Below are positions 34,138 to 43,304 of a stretch of 44,271 nucleotides of DNA, piece after piece; within the stretch, counting starts at the first letter, position 1; every line of letters begins with the position of its first letter. Location of the stretch: positions 1 to 44,271 of the forward strand of contig UQXC01000012.1 of the NCBI GenBank assembly GCA_900544995.1. Direction: 5' to 3'. Both the position numbers and the translations under genes were made by a program. The stretch is from an uncultured Collinsella sp. GTDB lineage: Bacteria; Actinomycetota; Coriobacteriia; Coriobacteriales; Coriobacteriaceae. The notes under the pieces are model-generated. The model was not told the origin of the DNA, did not search any database, and saw only the letters and a program-made list of their open reading frames with translations.

Positions 34138-35538
34138 TTACTTGTGGACCAGGCGGGCGCAGAAGTGGCCGTCGTAGGAGTCGGCGTTTACCGGCACGCT
34201 TTGGAAGAGGCCTCGATCGTTCTGGCGTACGGATACGAGCTTCTTGGCCTGCGCGAAATCGGGAAGTTGCAGAATCTGCGCCTCGGAAAGGGGTGCCACA
34301 CTAAAGCCGGCACCCTCGGGAGAGTTCAGGAAAGCGTCCACAACCTGCGTGTTCTCCTCGTCGAAGACCGAGCACGTTGCATAGATGAGCTCGCCGCCGG
34401 AAGCCACGCGCGCGGCGGCTTCCTTGAGCATCGTCAGCTGCAGTTTGGGCAGCTCAACCGTCACATCGTTTTCGGTCAGACGCCACGGAATCTCGGGATG
34501 ACGACGCATGGTTCCGGTGCCAGAGCACGGTGCATCGATAAAGACCGTGTCAAACTTAACCGGCTTGCCAAGCATGGCATCAAACGATGTGAGCACCTCA
34601 TCAAGCTCGCAGGCATCACCCGAAACCGTACGGACGCCCTGAATACCGGCCTTATGCAGGCGAGCTAGATTCAGATCGCACTTGCGATCATGAAGATCGA
34701 GCGCCGTATGCTGACGCTCATAGCCCGCACGCTTGGCTTGACACATCATCACATAGGTCTTGGTACCGCGACCAGCACCAATCTCAAGGCAGCTACCAGG
34801 GCGCGTGGCAGCTGTGGCGATAAGCTGCGCGTTGAGATCAGACGCCACCGCGGCAGCACGCTCAAACACACCCGAAGCAACGGTAACCTGGGCATCAACC
34901 GGGGCATGGCAGCCCGGAAAGACAGGCGCGACGAGCTGCGAGATATACGGATCGGGCTTAGTCGCAAAAGCGTTCTCATGCAGGGCCAGCGGCGCGGGGG
35001 CCAGATTGCCGGCAAAGTTAAGCGCACCCTCTGGCGTGTCAAACGAAGCCATAATACGAGCGCACAGCCAACGCGGCAGGCCCATCAGGCGCGACAGACG
35101 AACCAAGCGTCGCTCAGACTCATCTACATCGGACGCAGTAGCAAAGTCCTCAACGTTGTCCGTGACCTTATGCAGTACGGCATTGGCCAAACCTGCGGCA
35201 GACTTAGCTCCACTGCGCACCAGCTCGACACCCTGACTTACGGCAACGCGGCCAGGCGTATGCAGATAGAGCATCTCGAAGGCCGAGATACGGAGCGCCA
35301 TGCGAACACGCGGCGCAACCTTTTTAGGCTTATCAAGAAACTGGTCGAGCAGCTCGTCCAAAATACCCTGGGTGGCTGCAACTCCAAGTGCCAAACGAGC
35401 GGCAAAAGCAGAATCGCGCTGGTCAATGGCCTTGGCCGAAGCACGGGAAGACAGCACGTCGCGCGCGTACATGCCGCGGCGATCGGCCTCCATCAACACA
35501 TCGAGCGCAAGCTTGCGCGCGGGAGACAACTTGCTCAT
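34138..35538 (-). CDS. rsmB: 16S rRNA (cytosine-967) methyltransferase
   Basis: Methylates C967 of 16S rRNA. The product has 466 residues. An N-terminal NusB-like RNA-binding domain (SPARKLALDVLMEADRRGMY; TPGRVAVSQGVELVRSGAKS) precedes a SAM methyltransferase domain with CLEIGAGRGTKTYVMM (the SAM site), DTVFIDAPCSGTGTMRR (with the first catalytic Cys) and YATCSVFDEENTQVV (the second Cys, in the TCS motif). ATG 35538 overlaps the fmt stop by four bases. It is transcribed after fmt, a common fmt-rsmB pair. The closest alternative is RsmB-like RsmF, but the NusB domain favours RsmB. Confidence 0.93.
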   Translation of the reverse strand: MSKLSPARKLALDVLMEADRRGMYARDVLSSRASAKAIDQRDSAFAARLALGVAATQGILDELLDQFLDKPKKVAPRVRMALRISAFEMLYLHTPGRVAVSQGVELVRSGAKSAAGLANAVLHKVTDNVEDFATASDVDESERRLVRLSRLMGLPRWLCARIMASFDTPEGALNFAGNLAPAPLALHENAFATKPDPYISQLVAPVFPGCHAPVDAQVTVASGVFERAAAVASDLNAQLIATAATRPGSCLEIGAGRGTKTYVMMCQAKRAGYERQHTALDLHDRKCDLNLARLHKAGIQGVRTVSGDACELDEVLTSFDAMLGKPVKFDTVFIDAPCSGTGTMRRHPEIPWRLTENDVTVELPKLQLTMLKEAAARVASGGELIYATCSVFDEENTQVVDAFLNSPEGAGFSVAPLSEAQILQLPDFAQAKKLVSVRQNDRGLFQSVPVNADSYDGHFCARLVHK

Positions 35539-36455
35539 GACAAAACACCCCAGATAAGATCGGCGCCCTGCAGGCCAGCAGCCCAAGCAGAAGCGGCCAT
35601 AGCACGCTTGCCATCAGGCTTAACCTCGAGCAACTCAACCGAACCATCGGAAAGACCCAGGTAAACACGCTTGGCCTTAACGAGAACCTGATCCTCGCCA
35701 AGCGACACATCAGCCGGCGCAGCATCGAGCACGCGCACGGTCTTGCCGGCAATCACGCAACGAGCAGGCGCGGTATCGGACGAAGCGAGCACATGCCGCA
35801 CGCAATCGAGCGCCGTCATCTGCGGATCCAGACGCATCTCCTGCTTGGAAATCTTGGCGGCATGAGTGACGAGCGACTCATCCTGCTCAGTCCAAACAGC
35901 CGAGCCATCGGCAAGCGAGGGAAGCGTATCAGCCAACAGTTTGCCGCCAAGCTCGCCAAGCTCCATGGTCAGCGCCTCAGCATGCTTACCGGCAACCGAC
36001 GTGGAAGCCTGAGCACAATAAGCACCAGTATCCACGCCATGCCCGATGCGCATGATAGAAACGCCAGCAACCTCATCACCAGCAAGAATGGCACGCTGAA
36101 TAGGAGCAGCGCCGCGCCAACGAGGCAGCAGCGAAGCATGGACATTCACAATACCAAGCGGCGCCATATGCAGCACCTCATCGGGCAAAATGCAGCCATA
36201 GGCAGCCACGCAGAAAATATCAGCCCGCGCAGCCTGGAGCGCCTCAACGACCTCCGGCGTCATACGATTAGCCTCAATAACCGGCAACCCCAGCTCAAGC
36301 GCCTTAGCCTTAACAGGAGACGGCTCCAACTTTTTACCACGCCCGCGAACAGCATCGGGACGAGTAATAACAAGCGCAATCTCATTCCCAGCCTCAACAA
36401 GCGAAGTCAGCGAAGGCACAGCAAAATCAGGCGTACCCATAAACACAATACGCAT
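35535..36455 (-). CDS. fmt: Methionyl-tRNA formyltransferase
   Basis: Formylates the initiator methionyl-tRNA using 10-formyl-tetrahydrofolate. The product has 306 residues, normal length. MRIVFMGTPDFAVPSLTSLV is the typical start, GIVNVHASLLPRWRGAAPIQ contains the catalytic Asn-x-His and tRNA contact motif, and IMRIGHGVDTGAYCAQ carries the catalytic Asp. A C-terminal OB-like domain follows (VLVKAKRVYLGLSDGSVELL). It precedes rsmB with a four-base overlap, and def lies about 330 bases upstream on the same strand, so fmt, rsmB and def are functionally linked at initiation. Confidence 0.95.
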   Translation of the reverse strand: MRIVFMGTPDFAVPSLTSLVEAGNEIALVITRPDAVRGRGKKLEPSPVKAKALELGLPVIEANRMTPEVVEALQAARADIFCVAAYGCILPDEVLHMAPLGIVNVHASLLPRWRGAAPIQRAILAGDEVAGVSIMRIGHGVDTGAYCAQASTSVAGKHAEALTMELGELGGKLLADTLPSLADGSAVWTEQDESLVTHAAKISKQEMRLDPQMTALDCVRHVLASSDTAPARCVIAGKTVRVLDAAPADVSLGEDQVLVKAKRVYLGLSDGSVELLEVKPDGKRAMAASAWAAGLQGADLIWGVLS

Positions 36456-36672
36456 AAAAGTTAGTCTCCTCTCAATAACGAGCCGAGACGGCTACAAAAG
36501 AAGCGCTCCAGGTCGCGAACGCACCCAGCCGCAAGAACAATTCAACAAAGACAAATATACCCAAAAACAAAGAAAGGGCCGCATAAAAGCAGTCCTCCCA
36601 ACAAAGCCCCTATCAGCGAAGACGCCCCTCCCTGGCCAACGGCACCCGGGCAAACCGGGCCAGAACAACGCA

Positions 36673-36774
36673 GTCCCCGGTGCTGAGCGCCCACATATCG
36701 TCCCGCGCGCAGTTTCGCAGCAAAGCGAGAATGTTTGAGCACGGGATGATATGTGGGCGCTCAGCACCGGGGAC
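36673..36774. repeat. Long inverted repeat C, downstream of def
   Basis: GTCCCCGGTGCTGAGCGCCC plus ACATATC (27 bases) is exactly reverse-complemented at 36748-36774, and pairing continues with one or two differences through TCCCG and GC. The loop of about 30 bases itself contains TTTCGCAGCAAAGCGAGAA. GGGGACGGTGGGACC adjoins the right end. It ends nine bases before the def stop. The spacer 36456-36782 holds nothing else recognisable. Confidence 0.88.
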
Positions 36775-36782
36775 GGTGGGAC

Positions 36783-37319
36783 CTACTCCGTCTCGCCCGG
36801 TCGAGCGCCGCGGGCCAGGGCGTCCTGGTACTCCTTGACTGCCTTGAGCCTCTGCATGGGCTTAAGGCGCTCGAACATGGTGTTGCCGTGCAGGTGATCG
36901 ATCTCGTGCTGCAGGCACACACAAAACAGGTCGCCCGAGGCCTCGTAGCGAATCAGGTTGGCATCCAGGTCGTACGCCTCGACGACGACATGGTCGGGAC
37001 GCTCGATCTCGCAGCTAATGCCGGGGATGGATAGGCAGCCCTCGCTAAACGGCACCAGATGGTCGCTCTGCTCCACAATCACGGGGTTAATGAGCACGTA
37101 CGGATCGTAGTCGTTCTTGTCGCTGTAGTCGCAGTCGATGGTGACGAGCTGAATGAGCTCGCCGATCTGCGGAGCAGCCAGGCCGCACCCGCCGTTCTCG
37201 AACATCATCTTCTTCATCTTCTCGGTAAGAGCCTCGATCGCAGGGGTGATTTCCTCGATGACGGCACACTCCTGGCGCAGACGAGGGTCGGGGGACAGTA
37301 CGATTCCGTTGGCTTCCAT
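36783..37319 (-). CDS. def: Peptide deformylase
   Basis: Removes the formyl group from new proteins, after Fmt has placed it. The product has 178 residues. The three family motifs are GCGLAAPQIG, EGCLSIPG (with metal-binding Cys) and QHEIDHLHG (with two metal-binding His and catalytic Glu). I chose ATG 37319, with AAAGG six bases upstream; ATG 37325 would sit against the ribosome site. It follows priA with an 18-base gap on the same strand. Confidence 0.94.
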   Translation of the reverse strand: MEANGIVLSPDPRLRQECAVIEEITPAIEALTEKMKKMMFENGGCGLAAPQIGELIQLVTIDCDYSDKNDYDPYVLINPVIVEQSDHLVPFSEGCLSIPGISCEIERPDHVVVEAYDLDANLIRYEASGDLFCVCLQHEIDHLHGNTMFERLKPMQRLKAVKEYQDALARGARPGETE

Positions 37320-37337
37320 GGCCATCCTTTCGGTTTG

Positions 37338-39791
37338 TTACATCAAATCATAGGCATCGACGTCAACGCTCACGCTCACGCCGCGCACGGAGCCCACCTC
37401 TTTGAGGCAGGCGTCGATATCATAAGAGACATGGTACCCCACGGGCGACTTCACAAGCAGATGGAAGCGGTAACGGTCCTTGGCTCTCTCGATTACACAC
37501 GAAGCTGGGCCCAGCACCTGCGGCACCGCGCTGCCCGCCCGCAAAAAGTCGGGCGCGGCAGCATGCCAGCGGCGCTTTAGAAGCTTTGCAATGCGCCCGA
37601 TGTAGTCCTGCGCGTCGTCTCGGTTCGCCGACCACACCAAAATGTTGACCAGGCGAACAAACGGCGGATACAGGGCGTCGCGGCGCTGGTCCAGGTCGTA
37701 GACGGTAAAGATCGAGCGGTCGTGCTCGGCGACGGCGCGAATGACCGGATCTTCGGGCAGGTAGGTCTGGATGATCACCTCACCGGGGCGATCGCCGCGG
37801 CCGGCGCGGCCCGCAACCTGCTCCAGCAAGTCGTAGGCGCGCTCTCCTGCGCGGAAGTCGGGCAGCTTGAGGGCGAAATCGGCATTGACCACGCCCACGA
37901 GCGTGACCTCGGGAAAGTCGAGGCCCTTTGCGATCATTTGGGTGCCCAGCAACACGGCACAATCGGCGGCATCGAACTGCTCGAGCAGCTTTTTGTGCGC
38001 ATCCTTGCCGCGCGTGGAATCGGCATCCATGCGAATAATGGCGACGTCCTCGGGAAGCATCTGGTGCAGCGCGTCCTCGATCTGTTGAGTGCCCAGACCC
38101 ATTTTTGCCAGGTAGCGACTGCCACATTTGGGGCAACGGCTCGTGGGCGCGGGATACGGCTGCACGCGCCAAGACGAACCGCAGGTATGGCACTGCAGCG
38201 TGTGTGTGCGCTCGTGATACGTAAGCGCGGTGGAGCAGTGGTTGCAGGTGGGCACGCAGCCGCATTCGCGGCACATCAGAAACGGCGCAAAGCCACGGCG
38301 GTTATGCAGCAGCACGGCCTTCTCGCGGCGCTCGACCACACGCTCTAGGCCCTCCATCAGCGGTTTTGAGAACATGGAACGGCTGCCGTGCGAGAACTCA
38401 CGGCGCAGGTCGGCGATCCGAACCGTCGGCAGGACTGCGTGTCCCGGGCGCTCGGGCATCTCGACGCGCGTCCAGGTGGCACCGCTATACGTGCCACGGC
38501 GGCAGCGATCGAGGGCCTCAGCAGAAGGCGTGGCGGAGCCCAACACGAGCGGGCAGCGGTAGCGCCGCGCCATCTCGGCCGCCACCTCGCGCGCGTGGTA
38601 ACGCGGGCTGGAGCCTTGCTTGTAACTGGTCTCGTGCTCCTCGTCGATGATGATGAGACCCAAGTCGCTGAGCGGGCAAAAGAGCGCCGAGCGAGCGCCG
38701 ACGACCACGCGGGCCGCACCGCTGGCGACCATATCCCACTGGTCCAGGCGCTCGCCGGCCGAAAGGCGCGAATGGAACACGGCGACCGTCTCGCCAAAGC
38801 GCGACCGGAAGCGGCCGACGGTCTGTGCCGTCAGCGATATCTCGGGCACGAGCACGCAGGCTGAGCGGCCGGCCGCGAGTACGCGCTCGATGGCGGAGAG
38901 GTAGACCTCGGTTTTGCCGGAGCCTGTAACACCGTCCACGAGCACCACGTCGCCGTGGGCGTCAAGGCGGGCGCGCTCAATCTGCGCGAGCGCTTGCTGC
39001 TGGCCGTCCGTGAGCGCGACCGGCGCCTTGCCGCTTGCCGAGGACAACGTGGTCTGCTCACTGCAGCCACGCCAGGCGCGGCGCTCCTCCACAACCACGA
39101 CGCCGCGTTTTTCGAGCGCCTTGATGGTCGCCGACATACTGTTGTAGAGCAGGTTGAGGTCGCGCGTTGTGACCGGGCCGCACTGGAGCGCCTCGATGAG
39201 CTGACGCTGACGGACCGCGGTCTTGGGCGGCGTGTAGTCGAAACCCTCGGGCGTGAGCATGACCCAGCGGTTTTGGATGGGTTTGACGGCGGGGCGCTCA
39301 ACGGTCCACACGCCGTCGTCGCCCTTGACCACGCGCGGGCTTCCACCCGGGGGCAGGAACAAGCGCAGGCACTCGGAAAGCGTTGCGACATATTCGCGGC
39401 TCATCCAACGCGCGATGCGGGCGGCCTCGGCACTAAAGAGCGGTTTGCTGAGAATCGCCTCGACGGGCTTGATGCGCGCAGGATCGAGGGCGTCGAGGCC
39501 TTGCAGGTCGCCCAGCTCAGGCGCAATGTCGACGATGTAGCCTGCGGCGGCACGGTTACCAAAGTGGACCAGGACCGTGGATCCGATCTGTGCCTCGTTG
39601 GCAAGGGACTGCGGAATGCCGTAAGCAAACGGCTCGGACAGCGCACGCGTCGAGATGTCGAGGACCACGCTCGCGTAGGCGGTAATGGGCTCGCGCGCAG
39701 GCTTAGGCTGAGCCGAGGCAGCGGCAGGCACGGAATTCACCAGAGCCTCCTCCGGTTCCGGCGAACCAAACAGCGAAAGTTGCTCGGCCAT
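37338..39791 (-). CDS. priA: Primosomal replication restart helicase PriA
   Basis: Restarts stalled replication forks. The product has 817 residues. The N-terminal DNA-binding domain is YASVVLDISTRALSEPFAYG, then Walker A GVTGSGKTEVYLSAIE (287-294 core), IIIDEEHETSYKQ (383-386 core), eight cysteines in a zinc-binding region (CRECGCVPTCNHCSTALTYH; CHTCGS; CPKCGS), and C-terminal helicase motifs with GTQMIAKGLDFPEVTLV and QVAGRAGRG. The extreme N-terminus MAEQLSLFGSPEPEE contains QLSLF at 4-8, a textbook beta-clamp-binding motif, followed by a flexible Pro/Glu/Ala linker. ATG 39791 has AGGAGGT nine bases upstream, so this N-terminus is real. Confidence 0.95.
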   Translation of the reverse strand: MAEQLSLFGSPEPEEALVNSVPAAASAQPKPAREPITAYASVVLDISTRALSEPFAYGIPQSLANEAQIGSTVLVHFGNRAAAGYIVDIAPELGDLQGLDALDPARIKPVEAILSKPLFSAEAARIARWMSREYVATLSECLRLFLPPGGSPRVVKGDDGVWTVERPAVKPIQNRWVMLTPEGFDYTPPKTAVRQRQLIEALQCGPVTTRDLNLLYNSMSATIKALEKRGVVVVEERRAWRGCSEQTTLSSASGKAPVALTDGQQQALAQIERARLDAHGDVVLVDGVTGSGKTEVYLSAIERVLAAGRSACVLVPEISLTAQTVGRFRSRFGETVAVFHSRLSAGERLDQWDMVASGAARVVVGARSALFCPLSDLGLIIIDEEHETSYKQGSSPRYHAREVAAEMARRYRCPLVLGSATPSAEALDRCRRGTYSGATWTRVEMPERPGHAVLPTVRIADLRREFSHGSRSMFSKPLMEGLERVVERREKAVLLHNRRGFAPFLMCRECGCVPTCNHCSTALTYHERTHTLQCHTCGSSWRVQPYPAPTSRCPKCGSRYLAKMGLGTQQIEDALHQMLPEDVAIIRMDADSTRGKDAHKKLLEQFDAADCAVLLGTQMIAKGLDFPEVTLVGVVNADFALKLPDFRAGERAYDLLEQVAGRAGRGDRPGEVIIQTYLPEDPVIRAVAEHDRSIFTVYDLDQRRDALYPPFVRLVNILVWSANRDDAQDYIGRIAKLLKRRWHAAAPDFLRAGSAVPQVLGPASCVIERAKDRYRFHLLVKSPVGYHVSYDIDACLKEVGSVRGVSVSVDVDAYDLM

Positions 39792-39830
39792 AGCCCCAGC
39801 ACCTCCTATCCCATACGTCTACAGAAACAA

Positions 39831-39857
39831 GAGCCCCGCTCTAAGTGAACGGGGCTC
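39831..39857 (-). terminator. Terminator after gltX
   Basis: On the minus strand GAGCCCCG pairs with CGGGGCTC around 11 bases, followed by TTGTTTCT. It lies about 25 bases after the gltX stop. Confidence 0.85.
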
Positions 39858-39880
39858 GGATACATACGTTTGCGCAGCGA

Positions 39881-41356
39881 TTACAGCGCCATCGTGCGGG
39901 CGCGGTCGATGCGCGCCAGGCAGTCGTCGCGGCCGACGAGCGCCATGGTCTCGCCCAGCGGAGGGCTCACCATGTTGCCGCAGACGGCGACGCGCACGGC
40001 CTGGAACACCACGCGCTTCTTGAGGTCCATCTGCTCGGGCAGCGGCTCAAGCGCAGCGTCGATGCTGGCAGCCGTCCACTCGTCCACGCCCTCGAGCGCG
40101 GCCTTGGCGGCATCCAGAATGGCACCCATGCCCTCCTTGGCCAGGCCCTTGTTGACGGACTTCTCGTCATACTCGAGCGTCTCGGCCGTAGCGAAGATGG
40201 GAACGGCGACGGTCACGGCGTCGGCCGGCATCTTGGTGCGCGGCTTGACAATGGCGGCAAGCGCGTCAATCCAATCCTCGCCGTACTCGACATTACCCTC
40301 GATGAGACCCGCCTCGTGCAGCTCGGGGACCATGATCTCATCGGCAAACTGAGCATCGGACATGCCGTTGATGTACTCGGCATTGACCCAGTCGAGCTTC
40401 TTGGGGTCGAAGGTCGCCGGGTTCTTGGAGATGCGGTCGAGCGAGAACTTGCTGGCCAGGACATCGCGCGGGATGATCGTGGTCTCGCCGTCGAGCGACC
40501 AGCCGAGCAGCGCCAGGTAGTTGACGAACGCATCGGGCAGGTAGCCGGCGTCGCGGTACTCCTCCACCGAGGTGGCGCCGTGGCGCTTGGAGAGCTTCTT
40601 ACCGTCGGCACCCAAGATCATGGAGATGTGGGCGAACGTAGGCACGGGCGCGCCGAGGGCCTCGTAGACCATGACCTGACGCGGGGTGTTGGACAGGTGG
40701 TCATCGCCGCGGATGACATGGGTGATCTTCATCATGGCGTCGTCGACGACGGTCGCGAAGTTGTACGTGGGCGTGCCATCGGAACGGAAGATGACAAAGT
40801 CGTCGAGCTCCTTGGCGTCGAAGGTCACCTCGCCGTGGACGGCGTCGTGGATGACGACGTCGCCGCGGTCCTCGGGCACCTTAATACGCAGGACGTAGGA
40901 CTCGCCGGCCTCGATGCGGCGGCGGGCCTCCTCGGGATCAAGATCGCGGCAACGGCGCTGATAGCCCTGGAAGGGGTCCTTGCGCTCCTGCGCGGCCTTG
41001 CGATCGGCGTCGAGCTGCTCCTTAGTGCAGAAGCAGGGATAGGCCTTGCCCTCGTCCCAAAGCTTCTGGGCGGCCTGCTTGTACAGGTCCAGGCGCTCGG
41101 TCTGGGCGTAGGGGCCATAGTCGCCGCCCACCTCGGGACCCTCGTCCCAGTCCAGGCCCAGCCAACGCATGGCGCGCAGAATGATCTGCGTGTTCTCGTC
41201 GGTGGAGCGGGTGGGGTCGGTGTCGTCGATGCGCAGGATGAACGTACCGCCGTTTGCGCGGGCGAAAGCCCAGTTATAGATAGCGGTGCGGGCGCCGCCG
41301 ATGTGCAGCTTGCCCGTCGGTGAGGGTGCAAAGCGGACGCGAACGTCTGATGCCAT
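39881..41356 (-). CDS. gltX: Glutamyl-tRNA synthetase
   Basis: Charges tRNA-Glu. The product has 491 residues. VRVRFAPSPTGKLHIGGART contains the HIGH-type motif (HIGG), LRIDDTDPTRS is typical of GluRS, HVIRGDDHLSNTPRQVMVYE follows, and KKLSKRHGATSV is the KMSKS-type loop. CFCTKEQLDADRKAAQ is in the zinc-like insert. ATG 41356 has GAGGAG six bases upstream; an in-frame start at 41395 would add 13 residues that are not part of the family. Whether it is discriminating or also charges tRNA-Gln cannot be judged from sequence alone. Confidence 0.95.
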   Translation of the reverse strand: MASDVRVRFAPSPTGKLHIGGARTAIYNWAFARANGGTFILRIDDTDPTRSTDENTQIILRAMRWLGLDWDEGPEVGGDYGPYAQTERLDLYKQAAQKLWDEGKAYPCFCTKEQLDADRKAAQERKDPFQGYQRRCRDLDPEEARRRIEAGESYVLRIKVPEDRGDVVIHDAVHGEVTFDAKELDDFVIFRSDGTPTYNFATVVDDAMMKITHVIRGDDHLSNTPRQVMVYEALGAPVPTFAHISMILGADGKKLSKRHGATSVEEYRDAGYLPDAFVNYLALLGWSLDGETTIIPRDVLASKFSLDRISKNPATFDPKKLDWVNAEYINGMSDAQFADEIMVPELHEAGLIEGNVEYGEDWIDALAAIVKPRTKMPADAVTVAVPIFATAETLEYDEKSVNKGLAKEGMGAILDAAKAALEGVDEWTAASIDAALEPLPEQMDLKKRVVFQAVRVAVCGNMVSPPLGETMALVGRDDCLARIDRARTMAL

Positions 41357-41430
41357 GGAAATCTCCTCGATTGCAGGATGGATGTCTAACCGCACCAGTA
41401 TAAAGCATCAAAGCAACCTCCGCACAAAGG

Positions 41431-41577
41431 GCACCTACCTACTCATCGAAGCCGGGCAGCTAATTTGGGACGGGGCTTTTTTAGCTGCCCCGGCAGGCTA
41501 TCGACTAAACCAGCAAACAATCAGCCGGGGTAGCTAAAAAAGCCCCGTCCCAAATTAGCTGCCAAATGAGTAGGTGC
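41431..41577. repeat. Long inverted repeat D between divergent gltX and metK
   Basis: A 39-base arm (41456-41494) has a reverse complement at 41524-41562 with one mismatch. The arm contains TTTGGGACGGGGCTTTTTTA. Outer parts (GCACCTAC and ACTCAT) also match with a four-base duplication on the left side. The loop is 29 bases. It lies between promoters of divergent genes, not behind a gene, so a simple terminator role is unlikely. Confidence 0.92.
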
Positions 41578-41631
41578 GGAAAGGGTGTGAATGTTTGATT
41601 TACGCGCTATGATGGGCCCTTGCATAGAGAG

Positions 41632-41668
41632 CCCGGCGGAATGGTAACGGTCGCCGGGACACGTTTTT
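41632..41668 (+). promoter_or_regulatory. Terminator-like hairpin in the metK leader
   Basis: CCCGGCG and CGCCGGG pair around 13 bases, followed by ACACG and TTTTT, ending 12 bases before ATG. A -10-like TATGAT is at 41608-41613. The hairpin could act as an attenuator for metK. I do not recognise a known SAM riboswitch structure. Confidence 0.5.
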
Positions 41669-41680
41669 GAAAGGACAATC

Positions 41681-42961
<1,281 letters not shown>

Positions 42962-43000
42962 GCTAACGGCAAAAGCTACAGCAAAGAAACAACGCACCAA

Positions 43001-43036
43001 AAGAAGTACCGGCTCCAACCGGTACTTCTTTTTTAT
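43001..43036 (+). terminator. Terminator after metK
   Basis: AAGAAGTACCGG (43001-43012) pairs perfectly with CCGGTACTTCTT (43019-43030), followed by TTTTATTT. Confidence 0.95.
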
Positions 43037-43128
43037 TTAAAGGTGGTGAAGATGAGCCGACCTGGGACATGGAATAGGTCATAGGCCGATAAATTTCGCA
43101 GCAGAGCGACTCCAACCATGTATCCTAA

Positions 43129-43249
43129 GTTCCGAGGGCTTTGGTATTTGGTCGGTCGCGAGTTCCGCACGAGCCGGAGAGCACTTAATGTGCTCTCCGT
43201 GCGAGCAGGACTGCCCGAGCAGGCGACCAAATACCAAAGCCCTCGGAAC
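43129..43249. repeat. Long inverted repeat E between metK and the serine dehydratase gene
   Basis: The outer arms GTTCCGAGGGCTTTGGTATT plus TGGTCG (26 bases, 43129-43154) match 43224-43249 exactly in reverse. An inner perfect stem GGAGAGCAC/GTGCTCTCC (43176-43184, 43190-43198) lies in the middle, so the whole could fold as a nested cruciform. A copy of the GGGACGGGGC motif (minus strand, about 43265-43275) follows the right end. Confidence 0.9.
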
Positions 43250-43304
43250 GGCGGGACAGAGTATGCCCCGTCCCTCGGGACGACGGGATAGAACAGGAGC
43301 GCAT

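Noticed and set aside
34690..36464. Long plus-strand frames opposite rsmB and fmt
   Set aside because: Composition is Arg/His/Thr-rich and repetitive as expected for antisense of these genes; no motif.
41583..41680. SAM riboswitch upstream of metK
   Set aside because: The spacer is short and I cannot find the multi-helix core of known SAM riboswitch classes; only a single hairpin is visible.
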